This document shows positions 11,202 through 22,205 of a DNA stretch of 64,000 bases, piece after piece. The stretch's first letter is position 1. Each line of letters starts with the position of its first letter. The position numbers and the translations under genes were made by a program. This stretch comes from Lenzites betulinus (lineage: Eukaryota; Basidiomycota; Agaricomycetes; Polyporales; Polyporaceae), in contig JABYQU010000001.1 of NCBI GenBank assembly GCA_022264855.1, positions 1 to 64,000 on the forward strand, given 5' to 3'. Under the pieces are notes generated by a model that was given only the letters and a program-made list of their open reading frames with translations, was not told the origin of the DNA and did not search any database.

Positions 11202-11911
11202 ATCGGCCCATGCAGACTGCAGACGGCCGGGCTCCCGCTCTTAATATATACGCCTCATCTGCGCTAGATTATAGATAATGGCGACGTTGAGGCCGAGGCC
11301 GTCGGGTACCACACCGACGCCAAACGTCAAGAATGTCAGTAGAATAGGCGCGGAGACTACACAACGTGTGGCACTCACCAGGTCGTCGACTGAATTACCT
11401 GTTTGCCCTCCGAACACTGAGGGAAGGATTGAAATCAGCTCACCGGCATGCCAGAACCTTGTCTCGTGGTTTCCTACAGGAAGAGGTGAATATACGCAGC
11501 CTGACAATACCAATAAGTGGCACAGTCTTGTCTGATGTCCTGGTAGTCGAGGTCGAAGAAGTAGAGTCGGAGTCGAAGGGCTATCAGGGGATCAAGCTTC
11601 GGGAGTAGGTTCTCGAGCGTACCATTCACCTTCTGACACAGAGTTCAAGATACGTATAAGAGACACGCAAAATCGAAGGTCAGACGACCGAGAAGGACGG
11701 AAGTCTACTTTTCATACGTCTTACCTCGGTACGCGCCGGTGAAATATTGTCAGTGGTAGATGTCCGGATATAAACCGCGCATATGATCGTGATATGGTTG
11801 TGTTACTATGGGAGCTCGATAGCTCATTTAATTATTAGACATCGACCTGCTTCATGTTTGTCAACACTGACGTGCGAGTCCAACGTTCGACTCGCGACTC
11901 ACGCACCTGGT
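11202..11911. other. intergenic, no gene supported
   Basis: The minus-strand frame at 11241-11513 is open but unrecognised. It could be a 5' exon of the metacaspase-like gene; no splice chain convinced me. Confidence 0.4.
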
Positions 11912-13185
11912 TTACATAATGGTACATCCATCGTCTTTCCTTTCCAAACCCCTAGTGATGTCGTCTGAACGCAACACACGACCGTTTCCGCTCGTCTGGC
12001 CGTCCAAATTGACAATTAGCACCCCAGCGTTGTGTTCGTCCAGTTCGGCAACGAGGCCGTGCCTGTAGGTTGTAAAATTTGTCAGGGGTGATGCAAATTG
12101 TAAATTAAAATGGGGCCCTACTTTTGCATCAGCTCCTCGATGGCAGGCTTGAGTTTCGCCACGCCACCAGAAGAGTGCAGGCCCTTGCCTGAGGATTGGC
12201 ATTAGCAGGAGAGCACGATTCAGTTTCAAGCAAAGCACGTACCTGTGATGAGGCGTAATTTGGAATCGCCCCGAGCTCGTGCCTGCTGGATAGACTGGTC
12301 CGTGTACCGGATGGCTTCCTTGACATACAACCCATGGAGATCGATCTCTCCCGGTCCACTGTCCTAAACACGCGACAAGCAAACGTCAGAGAGCCTTCGA
12401 CGCGTCCTAAGCGACCTACACTCACCGTGTTATTCTCTGATACACCACGCATCATTCCAAGTCAGCTCTCTTCGAGACTCGGGCTGAGGCACTGGCACGC
12501 ACCCCTGAATATCCATTCTGAAGCCTCCTCATTTAGCCTCTCCATCTCCTGCTGGGCCGCCTTGCCCTTGTTCGAGAGCTCCTTCGCGCGTGCACCGTCC
12601 CCTCGCTCGTACGCCTGGTGCGCCTCCTCGAAGCTCCGCGCCATCTCGTCTCCCGCCGCGTTCGCGCGCGCCCGCAGGTCGACATAGTGCGCATTATGCT
12701 GGTTCACCTGGTTCGGGTCCTGCCCGCCCCAAAACTACGCGTCAGATTCCACATATGACAAGCTACGCGCAGGAGGTACTTACAGGTCTTCCCGGAGACC
12801 ATGGACGCGACGGCGGAGACGTGCCAGGAGGCGGGCTCGCCGGGTGGCTCGGCGCAGGCGTGTGCGCGGGGCTCTGCCCACCGCTCTGTGCACCCGGTCC
12901 CTGATGGTGGTGCTTCTTGTGCTTCTTCCCCGCAGGGTGCTCCTGCTCGGGGTGCGGCGGTTGCGGCTGTGGCTGCGGCCATTGGGGCTGCTGGGGCTGT
13001 GGATGGTACTGAGGCTGCGTGGGCGGGTACACGGGCGTCGGCTGCTGCGAGACCTGCGGCCGGTGCGACACGGTGGGCGGGATGTAGACGTCGGAGCCTT
13101 GACCGGTGGGCGGGAGGGGTTCCTCTTTGATGCCTCCGCATAGACATTTTGCGAGCGCGCCGAACAGCTCGTCGAGGAGACCCAT
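11912..13185 (-). CDS. Smr-domain protein (DUF1771 + Smr)
   Basis: Starts at ATG 13185 with a Cys/Leu-rich head (MGLLDELFGALAKCLCGG) and a long Pro/Gln/His-rich linker. A splice near 12784/12736 joins it to the DUF1771 helix pair (YVDLRARANAAGDEM .. AYERGDGARAKELSNKGK .. EASEWIF). Two more introns lead to the Smr core: DLHGLYVKEAI (the DLHG motif), then LRLITGKGLHSSGGVAKLKPAI (the GxGxHS-type motif), an intron, and HGLVAELDEHNAGVLIVNL. The stop is at 11912-11914. Smr domains are small nucleases or RNA/DNA-binding modules; in fungi this architecture is cytosolic or nuclear and poorly studied. All five joins keep frame, and both signature motifs are intact, so the gene looks functional. Confidence 0.88.
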
Positions 13186-13772
13186 CGTGGTGGATGTTGG
13201 CGGGGGGAGGAAAAGCGAAGCGCGAGTTCTTGGCGGTGTGGCGCGCGCTGGAAGGGAATCCCGTTCAGACCGCGCACGACACGCTCCTTATGTTAAATCG
13301 TGGTCGAGGTTGTGGGGAGCGCAGAGTAGACATTTGATTGCCGCCAATGCATGGGGTGGGGTGCCTTGCACGTTGGAACGCGCAGGAGCAAGCAGGCGAA
13401 AGGACGTCATACGCACAAGCGCGGAGTGCGGGGATAAGTATCACACGCGCTCGTCGGGTCTAGCCTGCGCTGACGTCGTTTGACTCGACGAGGCGACATA
13501 TTGGCATGCTTCAGCGGTGTGTTGAAGGGAAAAGCATATATGAATTCGTGTGCAAGCACAGAATCGGCTACAATAATACGAGGGGAAATGAAAGCACTCT
13601 CCAGAAACTAAGCTCGTCCTCTCCACCATCGAAAACCACTTCATCGCGACAACAACCAGACGACGCCGAAACATTATCACCTCCTCTCCGGATCCCTACA
13701 CTCCAAAACCAACTGTTTTCACTCCAAGCGCGGGCCGAATACGGTCTCGTGCGTTGAGCGCAGATTAGAAAA
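13186..13772. other. intergenic between antizyme and Smr genes
   Basis: About 590 bases between two tandem minus-strand genes; must hold the Smr promoter and the antizyme 3' end. No gene and no clear core element seen. Confidence 0.5.
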
Positions 13773-15025
13773 TTAAATCTCCATGCCCACCAGGACGTAG
13801 GCGGAGTCGACGGGGAAGACGGGCTTCGTCACGACCGTGCCGCCCACGTACATGAGGGAATGGAGTAAGTCGCCGAGAACAGGGGAGGAGCGCTCAAGGG
13901 CGATGATGAGCGCATTGCACTCCAGCTGTTCGTCAGCGAGATCGAGCAAGGCGACGATACTGCACATAATTCAGCTCATCATTCAGGCAAACAGACGCTA
14001 TTGAACATACCTCTCGCGCAAATTGACATTGACGGCGCACTTGCCGTCGACATAAAATGTCTTCGGGGTGCCCGGAAGCGAGAGAACGACGCCTTCGAAA
14101 GTGGTGCCCACTTCGGGGGTCGAAATGGAAACACTCTTGGCGTAGGGAGCAGCGCTGAGAGCGTTCCGAGGGAAGAGGGCGGAGAGGAAGGCAGACTGCT
14201 TGGCCCCGAGGGCGGACAGGCTACCGTCGCCTTCTTCCGGAGCGTCATCCGGCGTGAGGGGAGGCGTTTCGATGCCAGGGAGGGGCTTCTGAGCCGCAGG
14301 GATCGCACGCGGAGCGCTGGCATTAGGAAGACCGACGAGCGGGAGCTCCGGCGAAAGCCCGAGAGAAGAGTCTTCCGGAGGCGGCGTGGACGGGAACGGA
14401 TACGAACGTGTAGAGAACTTGGTTGGTAAATGGGGCTTGGAACCGAGAGACGATAGCGTAGAGGTAGCGGAGTCGGAGGAGTCGATGGAGGAGGTGGGGG
14501 AGGAGGAAAGCGGGGGGAGAGATGCACGCGCCAGACTGTCTGTCACCCAGTCTGACGACCCTCTATCGGGAGGGCATTTTGCGGTGGGGGTGTCAAAACC
14601 GCCACTATAGATCGCATATCGGAGGAGGTGGGCGAGGGTGGATACGAAGAATTCGAAGCCAATATGAGGGATTGCAGGTAAAGACAAGCTCTGGTCAGTG
14701 GCCTGAAAAACTCTTGTGCTGATAGAAGCACTCACCCCGGGTCCGCCCGAGAACGTAGTAGAGTAGTAGTACATGGAGTTTGTGCCCTCCATGTGGCAGA
14801 CTGCAATGACGCTAGGAGTCTTGTCGGTTGTGAAAGCCCCATCTCCAACGGTTTGACGACCGTTGCTGCAGTGAGCAAATAGTTAGCACATCCGTTCTAT
14901 GTGTTGCTCGCCCCCCTCCCTTTACACATTGCCAACTCCGAAGGGGGGACAGATGTGTCGGATAGGAGGGATGAAGAAAAACGGAGGACGTACGCGGGGC
15001 GAATACTAGATTGCTGTTTCGACAT
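13773..15025 (-). CDS. ornithine decarboxylase antizyme (needs +1 frameshift)
   Basis: Antizyme binds ornithine decarboxylase, delivers it to the proteasome and restrains polyamine uptake. Exons on the minus strand: 15025-14994 (ATG TCG AAA), 14865-14736, 14604-14011 and 13959-13773; introns are 128, 131 and 51 nt. The first two exons total 162 nt, so exon 3 is entered in phase 0 and reads W-R-F then TGA at 14595-14593. A +1 slip there gives DTPTAKCPPDRGSSDWV, and the new frame stays open to the stop, for about 313 residues. The C-terminal domain is typical: FEGVVLSLPGTPKTFYVDGKC as two pieces, ALLDLADEQLECNALIIALER and DLLHSLMYVGG, ending YVLVGMEI. The short frame before the TGA aligns in layout with animal antizymes (W-C-S before the stop). 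The middle is a Ser/Pro-rich linker. Confidence 0.9.
14593..14598 (-). promoter_or_regulatory. +1 programmed frameshift site TTT TGA in antizyme
   Basis: The antizyme reading frame ends at TTT TGA C only 8-10 nt into exon 3; the downstream frame is +1. Polyamines are known to promote +1 frameshifting at antizyme stop codons, so this is the feedback sensor. The site just follows a 131-nt intron end (ctatag), so correct splicing is needed to place it. If the intron were retained, the frame would instead read through without a shift (exon 2 continues openly into the downstream frame). Confidence 0.8.
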
Positions 15026-16781
15026 ATTGATATAATTCAAATTCGACATGGAGTGCCAACTTGTTCGAGGGGCGGTCTTAGCAACGGTAAGAGTGAGATT
15101 GGGGTGGAGATTGAGTGCGAGAGCGAGGGAGAGAGCGCGGCGCAGGGATGCTTAGCAAGAGATGGGCGACGGTGGTGGCTGAGTCGGAGACTGGTCGGAG
15201 CGAGCGTCTTGTGTTATCGCCTCGCCCCCGGGGTCTTTATGTCCTCTCCCCGGCGCCACCCCCCAGACACTGCCCCACGTGGGCTCCAGTGCCGCGCCAA
15301 GTTTGGGAACACGTTCTTGCACTCCCTTGGAGTATCTCCCAAGATCACTAAGAAGAGGGTCCGGTGAGTGCAATCGCTTCGGCTTCGCAAAGATAGCTGC
15401 ATCATATATGGACTTATATCCACCCTCAGAGCCGCGTTGTAGGCGATTCAATGGCACACCCCGCGTCCGTAGGACGCGTAGAAGACAGTGTTTGAACGCC
15501 CAGGGGTCACCGGATCTCCTCACGGCGAAGGCGTGCGCACCATCCGACCCAATCGTTACGGCAACGACGTCAGGAACGGTCATTCTGAACGTAGCTGCGC
15601 GCAGTAAGGTGGATTCGGCGGAGGATCTGCCGACTGTCTGAACTGTGCAGGCCCAGCTTTCCAAAGCTTGCTGAGTCTCGACTCTCCCGTCAAGACGTCT
15701 CTGCTGCATAATTGCGCGTTGCTTTGTGTAACACTGCAGAGGTACACAGCACAGTGCATTGGCCATGATCATCATGCCATGATGAAAGTTCAACGTTTTG
15801 GTAGGTACCCCCGGCCGGCGCTGTAAGGTCGCGGTCTATTCTGGGAAAACCTGTTCCTCTAATAGCTCGTGCTCAAAAACAACACCACGGTGAGAATGCA
15901 TGCCCCGTTGTCGGACGCTATCGACGCGCCGTGACCAGACAGAACAAAGGACGGTCAAACCAGCCCCTTTCACCGCAGCCAGGGCATCCGTACGAAAGTT
16001 AAGCGTACATGCTGTCCACGAACTTGATACGACGAATAGTATTGATTGTATCATCGAGTTTCCTAGGGCAGGTTACAGCGATTGTGAGTCCTCCTCGCTC
16101 GAGATAAACCGGCTATGGCAATGCCACCCGAACACTGAAGAGAAGCTAAAGCTGCGCCCGCCGTACCGGGTAGCGTTCCACTCGCTCTGTGTGTATGAAG
16201 TCTAGCGACCGCTCGCCCTTCTAATATTTATCCACAATATATCACAATCAAGATGACTACCGCTACAGCTCTAATAATCCACGAGCTCAACATCTCTCAC
16301 TTCCTCGCTCTTGCCAGTACTGAGTATGTCCGTCAATATATTTGGTTTAATTTTTTGTTGACATTAAGAGCACAGATTGAACATGCGTCCTGCCTGGAAC
16401 GCCGCACCCTACAGGGAGATGACACTCGGACGATAAGACAACAACGCGGCCGTACGTATCGGTATCTTAGCGGAAGATCGTCGCAGGCAAGACTGCCCAC
16501 GGACCAACACCCGAAGCTCAGTGCAAAACCTATATACACATAACACTCAATATCTTACTCGGTAGAACCGTTCAGAGTAGTGGGTAGGCGGCGCCGTTGC
16601 GGACTTTTCAGTGGCACGCATCGAACTTGGGCGATATCAGCGGCCATTGCGCTTGTAAGTTGTAACTCTGATGTTAACATCGGGGCACCATCGAAGCGGT
16701 TGTCTTGAAGCTTGATAGCAACAGGTCACATCCCTCCTGCGCGCTGCGTCGGAGACCAGTACACTGCTAGACACTATTTCA
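15026..16781. other. intergenic, no gene supported
   Basis: A 213-residue open frame at 15152-15793 (minus) begins at a non-ATG codon and has no recognisable motif. The antizyme promoter must lie near 15026-15300. Nothing else is supported. Confidence 0.45.
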
Positions 16782-16920
16782 GTGGGATCCAGGCGGGTTG
16801 CCCCGCTGATGGCATTCAGATCGTGAGACAGTGAGACTCCAAGTGAGAGCCACCTGTATCCACGAGTGCGGCAGGTCACCAAACTACAGGTGGGCTGCCA
16901 GTCAGAATCCAGGTGGAAAG

Positions 16921-17595
16921 TAGGGTGCAGTGAATAATCCGGGGAATTATTAACTCACAGTTATAAACTCCGGCCGGCCCGCAGGGGTTTTTAACAGGGT
17001 ATTTGAAACAGTTAATAACAGGGCAGTTATAAACCGGTTACAATCTGTTTATAACAATTTATCACTGGTTTATAACAACGGAGGCGGGCGCCTATGTACC
17101 TTCCCCAGTCCTTTGAAGGCTTCAACGAGCGAGTCGACATGGGGTCGTTGGCTTCCGATTGTTGTTCACTTGACTTATCCTCACTGCAGGTAGTGGAGCA
17201 TTGGACTCAGCATAAACGAGTCGAGGTTTAGCGGCTATAGCTAGTGAGCCGAATGCAAACCTACCCGCGCTTCGGCGCTACCATAGTAGCACTATACTCA
17301 CGCGCTGGTTAGATGGTAGTTCGAACTTGGGTTGACGACAGCCTAGTCTCCTAGCAGTGTGCCTCCGACCTCGGGCAACAGATTATGTCATAATTGGACA
17401 GAACATGAGCTAAGCCGGTCTCTGGGTGTCAGGTATCACTCTCAAAAGGCATTGCTGCGATCCCCGGGCTTGGGGATTATTCACCATTATTCACACCCCT
17501 GCACGGCCACCTTTATTAACACACAGTTAATAACTGTTTATAACAGCTGTGAATAATTGTTTGTTATTAAACCCCCCATTCTTCACTGCACCCTA
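16921..17595. mobile_element. non-autonomous hAT element (675 bp)
   Basis: The ends are perfect 14-bp inverted repeats, TAGGGTGCAGTGAA at 16921-16934 and its complement at 17582-17595. They are flanked by identical 8-bp direct repeats gtggaaag at 16913-16920 and 17596-17603. An 8-bp duplication and a TAGGG-type end fit the hAT superfamily. There is no transposase frame. Sub-terminal ttataaac and ttaataac motifs recur on both sides, as expected for transposase binding sites. Perfect ends and duplication suggest a recent insertion. Confidence 0.9.
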
Positions 17596-17603
17596 GTGGA
17601 AAG

Positions 17604-18301
17604 CCACCAGGGCCGCTCCCTCAGCGTGGATTTGGCTGGCTTACCTTAGACGCCTGAAGTTGCCCATCAGCGCGCTCTGCCGCCGGCGTGCCGCGCGGGG
17701 AATGGCAGTGAGTCGGACTTGAACGTTTGAACGTTTGAACTTGCTCCCATCCTCTGCTATACTGGTTGCTTTAAGTCACTTCCTTCCTGCTCATCTCCCC
17801 TTACTAGTCTGGGTCCCGCCGCTGTGCTACAAGTCTTCACGGAACAGCTACAAAGGTACTCTTCCTCCGCTGTGAACTTTGAGAGCAAGCAAGTTGTTGG
17901 CCGGGCCTATCGATGTGCCACGTCAGTCTGTGGGCACGGGCACTGTGACATGCAGTAAATCGAACATCCGACCGGTATGTATCTTGTCTTCTACTTGGCT
18001 GGAGGTCCTGCGGATGCCGGGAGGCTCGATGGGCGCACCGGACGGCGGGCACGTAGGTCGCGCATGTGGGGCAGACCCGTCGATGGGTAATTCATACTGA
18101 GCTCATCTTAACGACGCTCTGTGTCCCGTTTCCCCCTCTTTGCCTGCAATATGTCATGTGTGTAGCCAGCCATGTACAGTATCCTAGTAAATATATTCAA
18201 TCATGTGTGCTAGAATCTCGACCCCGTGCATGAGCTACCCAGGGAGAGCAGCTGCCAGCTCGCCAGCCTGCCGGCGGTTATGGCTTCCTGAGGCTCGAGT
18301 T
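17604..18301. other. no gene; remainder of composite element
   Basis: Contains a short tandem gaacgttt motif near 17721-17741 but no coding exon chain. It continues the host sequence interrupted by the hAT insertion (ccaggtggaaag | ccaccagg). Confidence 0.4.
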
Positions 18302-18581
18302 GTATACAACAGTTATTGCAACTTTCTAGGTGTAATAAATAGCGGTAGTTGCAACTTCGGCGGTTTAAGGCCAAATAGACGCCGTTCGGCACAGCCACTG
18401 ACGCGCGAGACGCGGGCGCCTATCTGCAGTTGCAGTCACAGCGAGGTGGGCGTCTATTGTAGTTGCAGCCACGAAAAGAACACGCAGCGAGCGGAATTGA
18501 ACACCGGACCTACTGCAAAAGCCTAAGTAAGAGTGATACATGTAAACCACTCGGCCACAGGGCTGTACAAATGCTATGGTT
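18302..18581 (+). repeat. left arm of 280-bp palindrome
   Basis: Reverse complement of 18861-19140; as far as I compared them by eye the arms are identical over 280 bases, and similarity continues for about 15 more bases inward (around cggtactagt). The spacer between arms is 279 bp. Confidence 0.9.
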
Positions 18582-18860
18582 GTCCACGGTACTAGTCCAA
18601 TTACATTTTCTCAGCTACTAATGGTACTCCAAGTCCTTACCGGATCTTGGTGCTGCATAAGGACTTATAATGCTGTTAGTAGCCAAAGGAATGGATGAAC
18701 ACTAGTACTATATATACTGCTATAGTGTGTACAGTTCTGTGGCCGAGTGGTCCATTTCTATCACTGGAATCTGACATCTTGCTGAAGCTTGGCGCTGTGT
18801 GAGGACTTGGATAACTTGGGATGCCAGCTGGGGAAATGTATCCGAACTAGTACCGTGCGA

Positions 18861-19140
18861 AACCATAGCATTTGTACAGCCCTGTGGCCGAGTGGTTTAC
18901 ATGTATCACTCTTACTTAGGCTTTTGCAGTAGGTCCGGTGTTCAATTCCGCTCGCTGCGTGTTCTTTTCGTGGCTGCAACTACAATAGACGCCCACCTCG
19001 CTGTGACTGCAACTGCAGATAGGCGCCCGCGTCTCGCGCGTCAGTGGCTGTGCCGAACGGCGTCTATTTGGCCTTAAACCGCCGAAGTTGCAACTACCGC
19101 TATTTATTACACCTAGAAAGTTGCAATAACTGTTGTATAC
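18861..19140 (-). repeat. right arm of 280-bp palindrome
   Basis: Pairs with 18302-18581 as an apparently perfect inverted repeat. Each arm contains one copy of the tRNA-like sequence, so the two copies face each other. Confidence 0.9.
18880..18970 (+). ncRNA. tRNA-like sequence, probable SINE head (one per palindrome arm)
   Basis: TGGCCGAGTGG at 18885-18895 fits a Pol III box A of tRNA-Ser/Leu type, and GTTCAATTCC at 18940-18949 fits box B, about 44 bases later. A T-run (ttctttt) near 18962 could end transcription. A second copy lies in the left arm on the minus strand (box A near 18547-18557), and a partial box A copy sits in the spacer near 18740. I could not build a clean acceptor stem, so this is likely a tRNA-derived SINE rather than a working tRNA gene. 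Confidence 0.5.
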
Positions 19141-19275
19141 TCTACGAGGCTCATGGCGAGCCACCTTGATTTCGACAGCAAGCCACCTGGATTTAGGTGG
19201 CCTGCCGCACTCGTGGATACCACTTGGTCCGGCGCTGGTTTCCTGTGTCTCGTGATGCCACCTGGATCCCGATAG

Positions 19276-19802
19276 ATTCATGTACGGCGGTGTACTAGAG
19301 TTGTGATAATATAAGCGTAGCAGTAACTTATAAGCAACATTCACGAGCGGTAACGTGTTCCGCTTCACGGAAAGTGCCGAAGTCGTTCAATAATCACGAC
19401 GAACCTACACCATAAGTATTCAACGGGACCTCGCCCAGGGTCACGGTCGACATCGGTATTCTTCACATGAGCTACAGGTAGTTTCATTGTGCACCCCACT
19501 GTTATGAGTCAGGTTGCGCTGCCTAGAACATTGGCTCTTCATGCGATTATTTCACATAGTAATCTTTCTGCACATAATTCTAATACTTACTTACGGAATC
19601 TTGGTAACACATTAGTGACCGGGGTAGGTAACATCGGAAAAAGGCATCGATAAATATTTACCGCACCCTACGAGTTTGAGGCTGCTGCTGCTGCTCCTTC
19701 TCCACTCCTTTCTCCGCCTTCCCCTGCGCGTCGAGCAGGACTTGAGCTTCAGCCGGTCTGTCCTCGTCGATTCTGCTGTCCACCCTAATTGAGCGGGGTC
19801 CT
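19276..19802. other. intergenic, no gene supported
   Basis: AT-rich stretch followed by a gctgctgctgctgctcc run near 19680. No feature supported; the missing N-terminal part of the Helitron protein is not recognisable here. Confidence 0.45.
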
Positions 19803-21855
19803 ATGTGGAAGAATGCACTCCGGAAAGTGAAGGCTACAGTTCCACTACGCAACACTCAGGCTCGTGCTCGTGCTCGTACGTCTCTGCCGCTCGCCCTCAC
19901 GCGTCCATTTTTCGACACGTCACTCACGAGGACTGTAGTACCATCCAAGCCTTGTTGCTCCTGTTATGCCACGCTTTCAACCTCGTTCGTGCAGCCCGAC
20001 CGTGGGGTACCGCCGGTTCCCGCCCAGCCCAGGAATGTCCCCGGGTCATCCAAGCGCGTCCCCTCGTTCGCGGTCCGCGGTCATAAAGTCGAGCACGCCC
20101 TCGCGGAAGCCGTGCAAAACCTGAAGACACCCCATCAACTCCGTTTGTTCTTCGTGCACCTCCTGGTCAACGATAACGTGCCCTCCCCTATCGCCATCTG
20201 GAACACATTCCAAGACGCGCTCGCCCACGACTTCGTGGTCGAAAGCGGCAACGTGAACATCGGGGTGAACGAAACGCTCCAGGAGATTCAGCGGGCGTTG
20301 GCGGAACACGGCAAGTCGCTCGCGTTCTACGGCCTCCCCGAGCCCTCCTTCCACAGTCGCGAGGTCGAGGTGGAGATGGAGAAGTGGCAGCCAGACGCGA
20401 ACGTACTTGCCGCACGGTCTGCCACCGCGGTCTCCAAGCTCAACTCGGAGCAGTACCAGATATATACGGAGATCATGGACGCGGTCGCGCACAGGCGTCC
20501 GCTTCGCGCGTTCGTGGACGGCAAGGCAGGGAGAGGGAAGACGTTCCTAGTGAACGCGATCTGCAACGAACTGCGCTCTGCGGGCCGCATAGTGCTTCCG
20601 ACCGCTACCTCTGCGTTTGCCGCGCAGCTATACCCTGGGGGCAAGACTACGCATTCCGTGTTCAAGGTGGGTTCGAGTTTGTCGAGTTTCGCCACGCGTC
20701 CTGACGCGTTTATAGGTGCCAATAGGCGAAGAAAACGAGAAGCTAGTGTCCCCTATAGAGCCTCATGACCCGCGAGGCGAACTCATCCGCGAGGCCTCCG
20801 TCATCATCTGGGATGAGGCTCCGATGGCCAAAAGCGCAGTGTTGGCCTGTGTGGAGGAAACCTGCCGACGCGTGATGCGAAACAACCTGCCCTGGGGCGG
20901 CAAGGTCGTGGTCCTCCTCGGGGATTTCAGGCAGACGTGCCCGATCGTCCGCCACGGCACGCGCAACGACGTCGTGGCTGCCTCGATCATCTCGTCCCCG
21001 CTATGGGACCAGTTTAGCGTGCGCCGGCTACACCAGCCGATCCGTAACGCTGCAGACCTCTCGTACGCGGACTTTGTGGACCTTGTTGGCGACGGCGCAG
21101 GGCCGCACGTCCCGCTCGACCTCCTCCAGAAGGTGCACAACCGGAACGACCTCATAGAGTTCGTCTACCCGCCCGACGTGCTGCAGGACCCCGCCCTCTG
21201 CCTCAAGCGGGCGATTCTCGCGCCCACGAACGGCCAGGTCGACGACTACAACGACGAGATCCTCTCGCGGATCGACGGCTACCACCGCACGTTCCATGCC
21301 GCAGATAGCCTCCAACCTGCAGAGGACGGTGCGGAGGACGATGGGACGGACCCGGAGCTGGTGCTCGACGCTGCACGACGCGATGCGCACCCCGGCATCC
21401 CCGCACACGCGCTGCAGGTCAAGGTGCACGGCGTGTACCGCCTGATGTGCAACTTCGCGCCGGACCGTGGGCTCGTGAAAAGCACGCGCGTCGTCGTCGT
21501 GCACGTTGGGAAGCGTATCGTCACCGTGCGCATCCTGCGCGGCGTCGGGGGCGTGAGCGCCGTCGACGCAGAGGACGTGCTCGTGTCGCGCATACCCTTC
21601 ACGACCGCGCTCGAATCCGGGCACACCCTGGTCCGCCGCCAGTTCCCGCTCGCCCCGGCATATGCGACGACGTTCAACAGTTGCCAGGGCCTCACGCTCG
21701 ACGTGGTGGGCGTCGACTTGGTTCGGCCGGTGTTTAGCCACGGCCAGCTCTATACGGCGTTGTCACGGATTCGCCATCGGAGCCACGCGAAAGTGCGCGT
21801 GCGTCCGGGCCAGGCGATGACGAGGAATGTCACATACCATGAGATTCTACCTTAA
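19803..21855 (+). pseudogene. truncated Helitron PIF1-like helicase
   Basis: Matches the C-terminal helicase part of Helitron Rep-helicase proteins. A 49-nt intron at 20667-20715 joins HSVFK to VPIGEENEK. Helicase motifs in order: motif I GKAGRGKTFLV, motif II IIWDEAPM, motif III LGDFRQTCPIV, then ILAPTNGQVDDYND, motif V FNSCQGLTLDVVGVDL and motif VI YTALSRIRHRSHAKVRV. The upstream linker (KTPHQLRLFFVHLLVNDNVPSP) is also typical. The Rep nuclease domain with its two-His and two-Tyr motifs is absent and the first ~80 residues look unrelated, so the element is 5'-truncated and cannot move on its own. Cellular Pif1 is unlikely because the linker and motif spelling are of Helitron type. Confidence 0.85.
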
Positions 21856-22205
21856 TAATCTTTTCTCCCCACCGCTCCTTTCCAGTTGCTCATTTTATCG
21901 CATATAGTTCGCTAATTCTTCTGGGTGGTCTTTTACTTGCGACGGAAACTAGACTGATCGTGTCCACACTGCTCCTATAGCTGCTTAGTCCCTGTATGTT
22001 ACCTTCATCGATAGTAGATCTTTGAATAATGCCCTCCATGCAAATTGCGACATGATGTAAGCCTTGCACAATGTGATATGCACAGCGATCAGTGGTGGGA
22101 TATTACCCTACAACAGCGGCTTGGTACAACACAGCACGATATGCCCTCCATGCACTGACGTCAACGCGTCCGCGTCAACCCCCGGCTACGCGCACAATCC
22201 GACGT
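21856..22205. other. short non-coding stretch within Helitron remnant
   Basis: AT-richer than the helicase. No exon seen. Confidence 0.4.

Larger units (their letters stand above)
16782..19275. mobile_element. composite element with diverged, AGGTGG-rich inverted ends
   Basis: Sequence near 16782-16915 is matched in reverse complement by 19190-19275. The best shared core is gtatccacgagtgcggcagg at 16856-16875, matching 19201-19220 in reverse. Both ends also share gggatccagg and several copies of AGGTGG/CCACCT. The two ends enclose a hAT insertion and the large palindrome. I see no clear target duplication, so the outer borders and element class are uncertain; it may be an old non-autonomous TIR element used as a landing site by later insertions. 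Confidence 0.4.

Noticed and set aside
15152..15793. 213-residue minus-strand frame
   Set aside because: Begins at a non-ATG codon, has no recognisable domain and no splice support.
18880..18970. Functional tRNA-Ser/Leu gene
   Set aside because: Box A and B fit, but I could not form an acceptor stem or assign an anticodon; SINE head is more likely.
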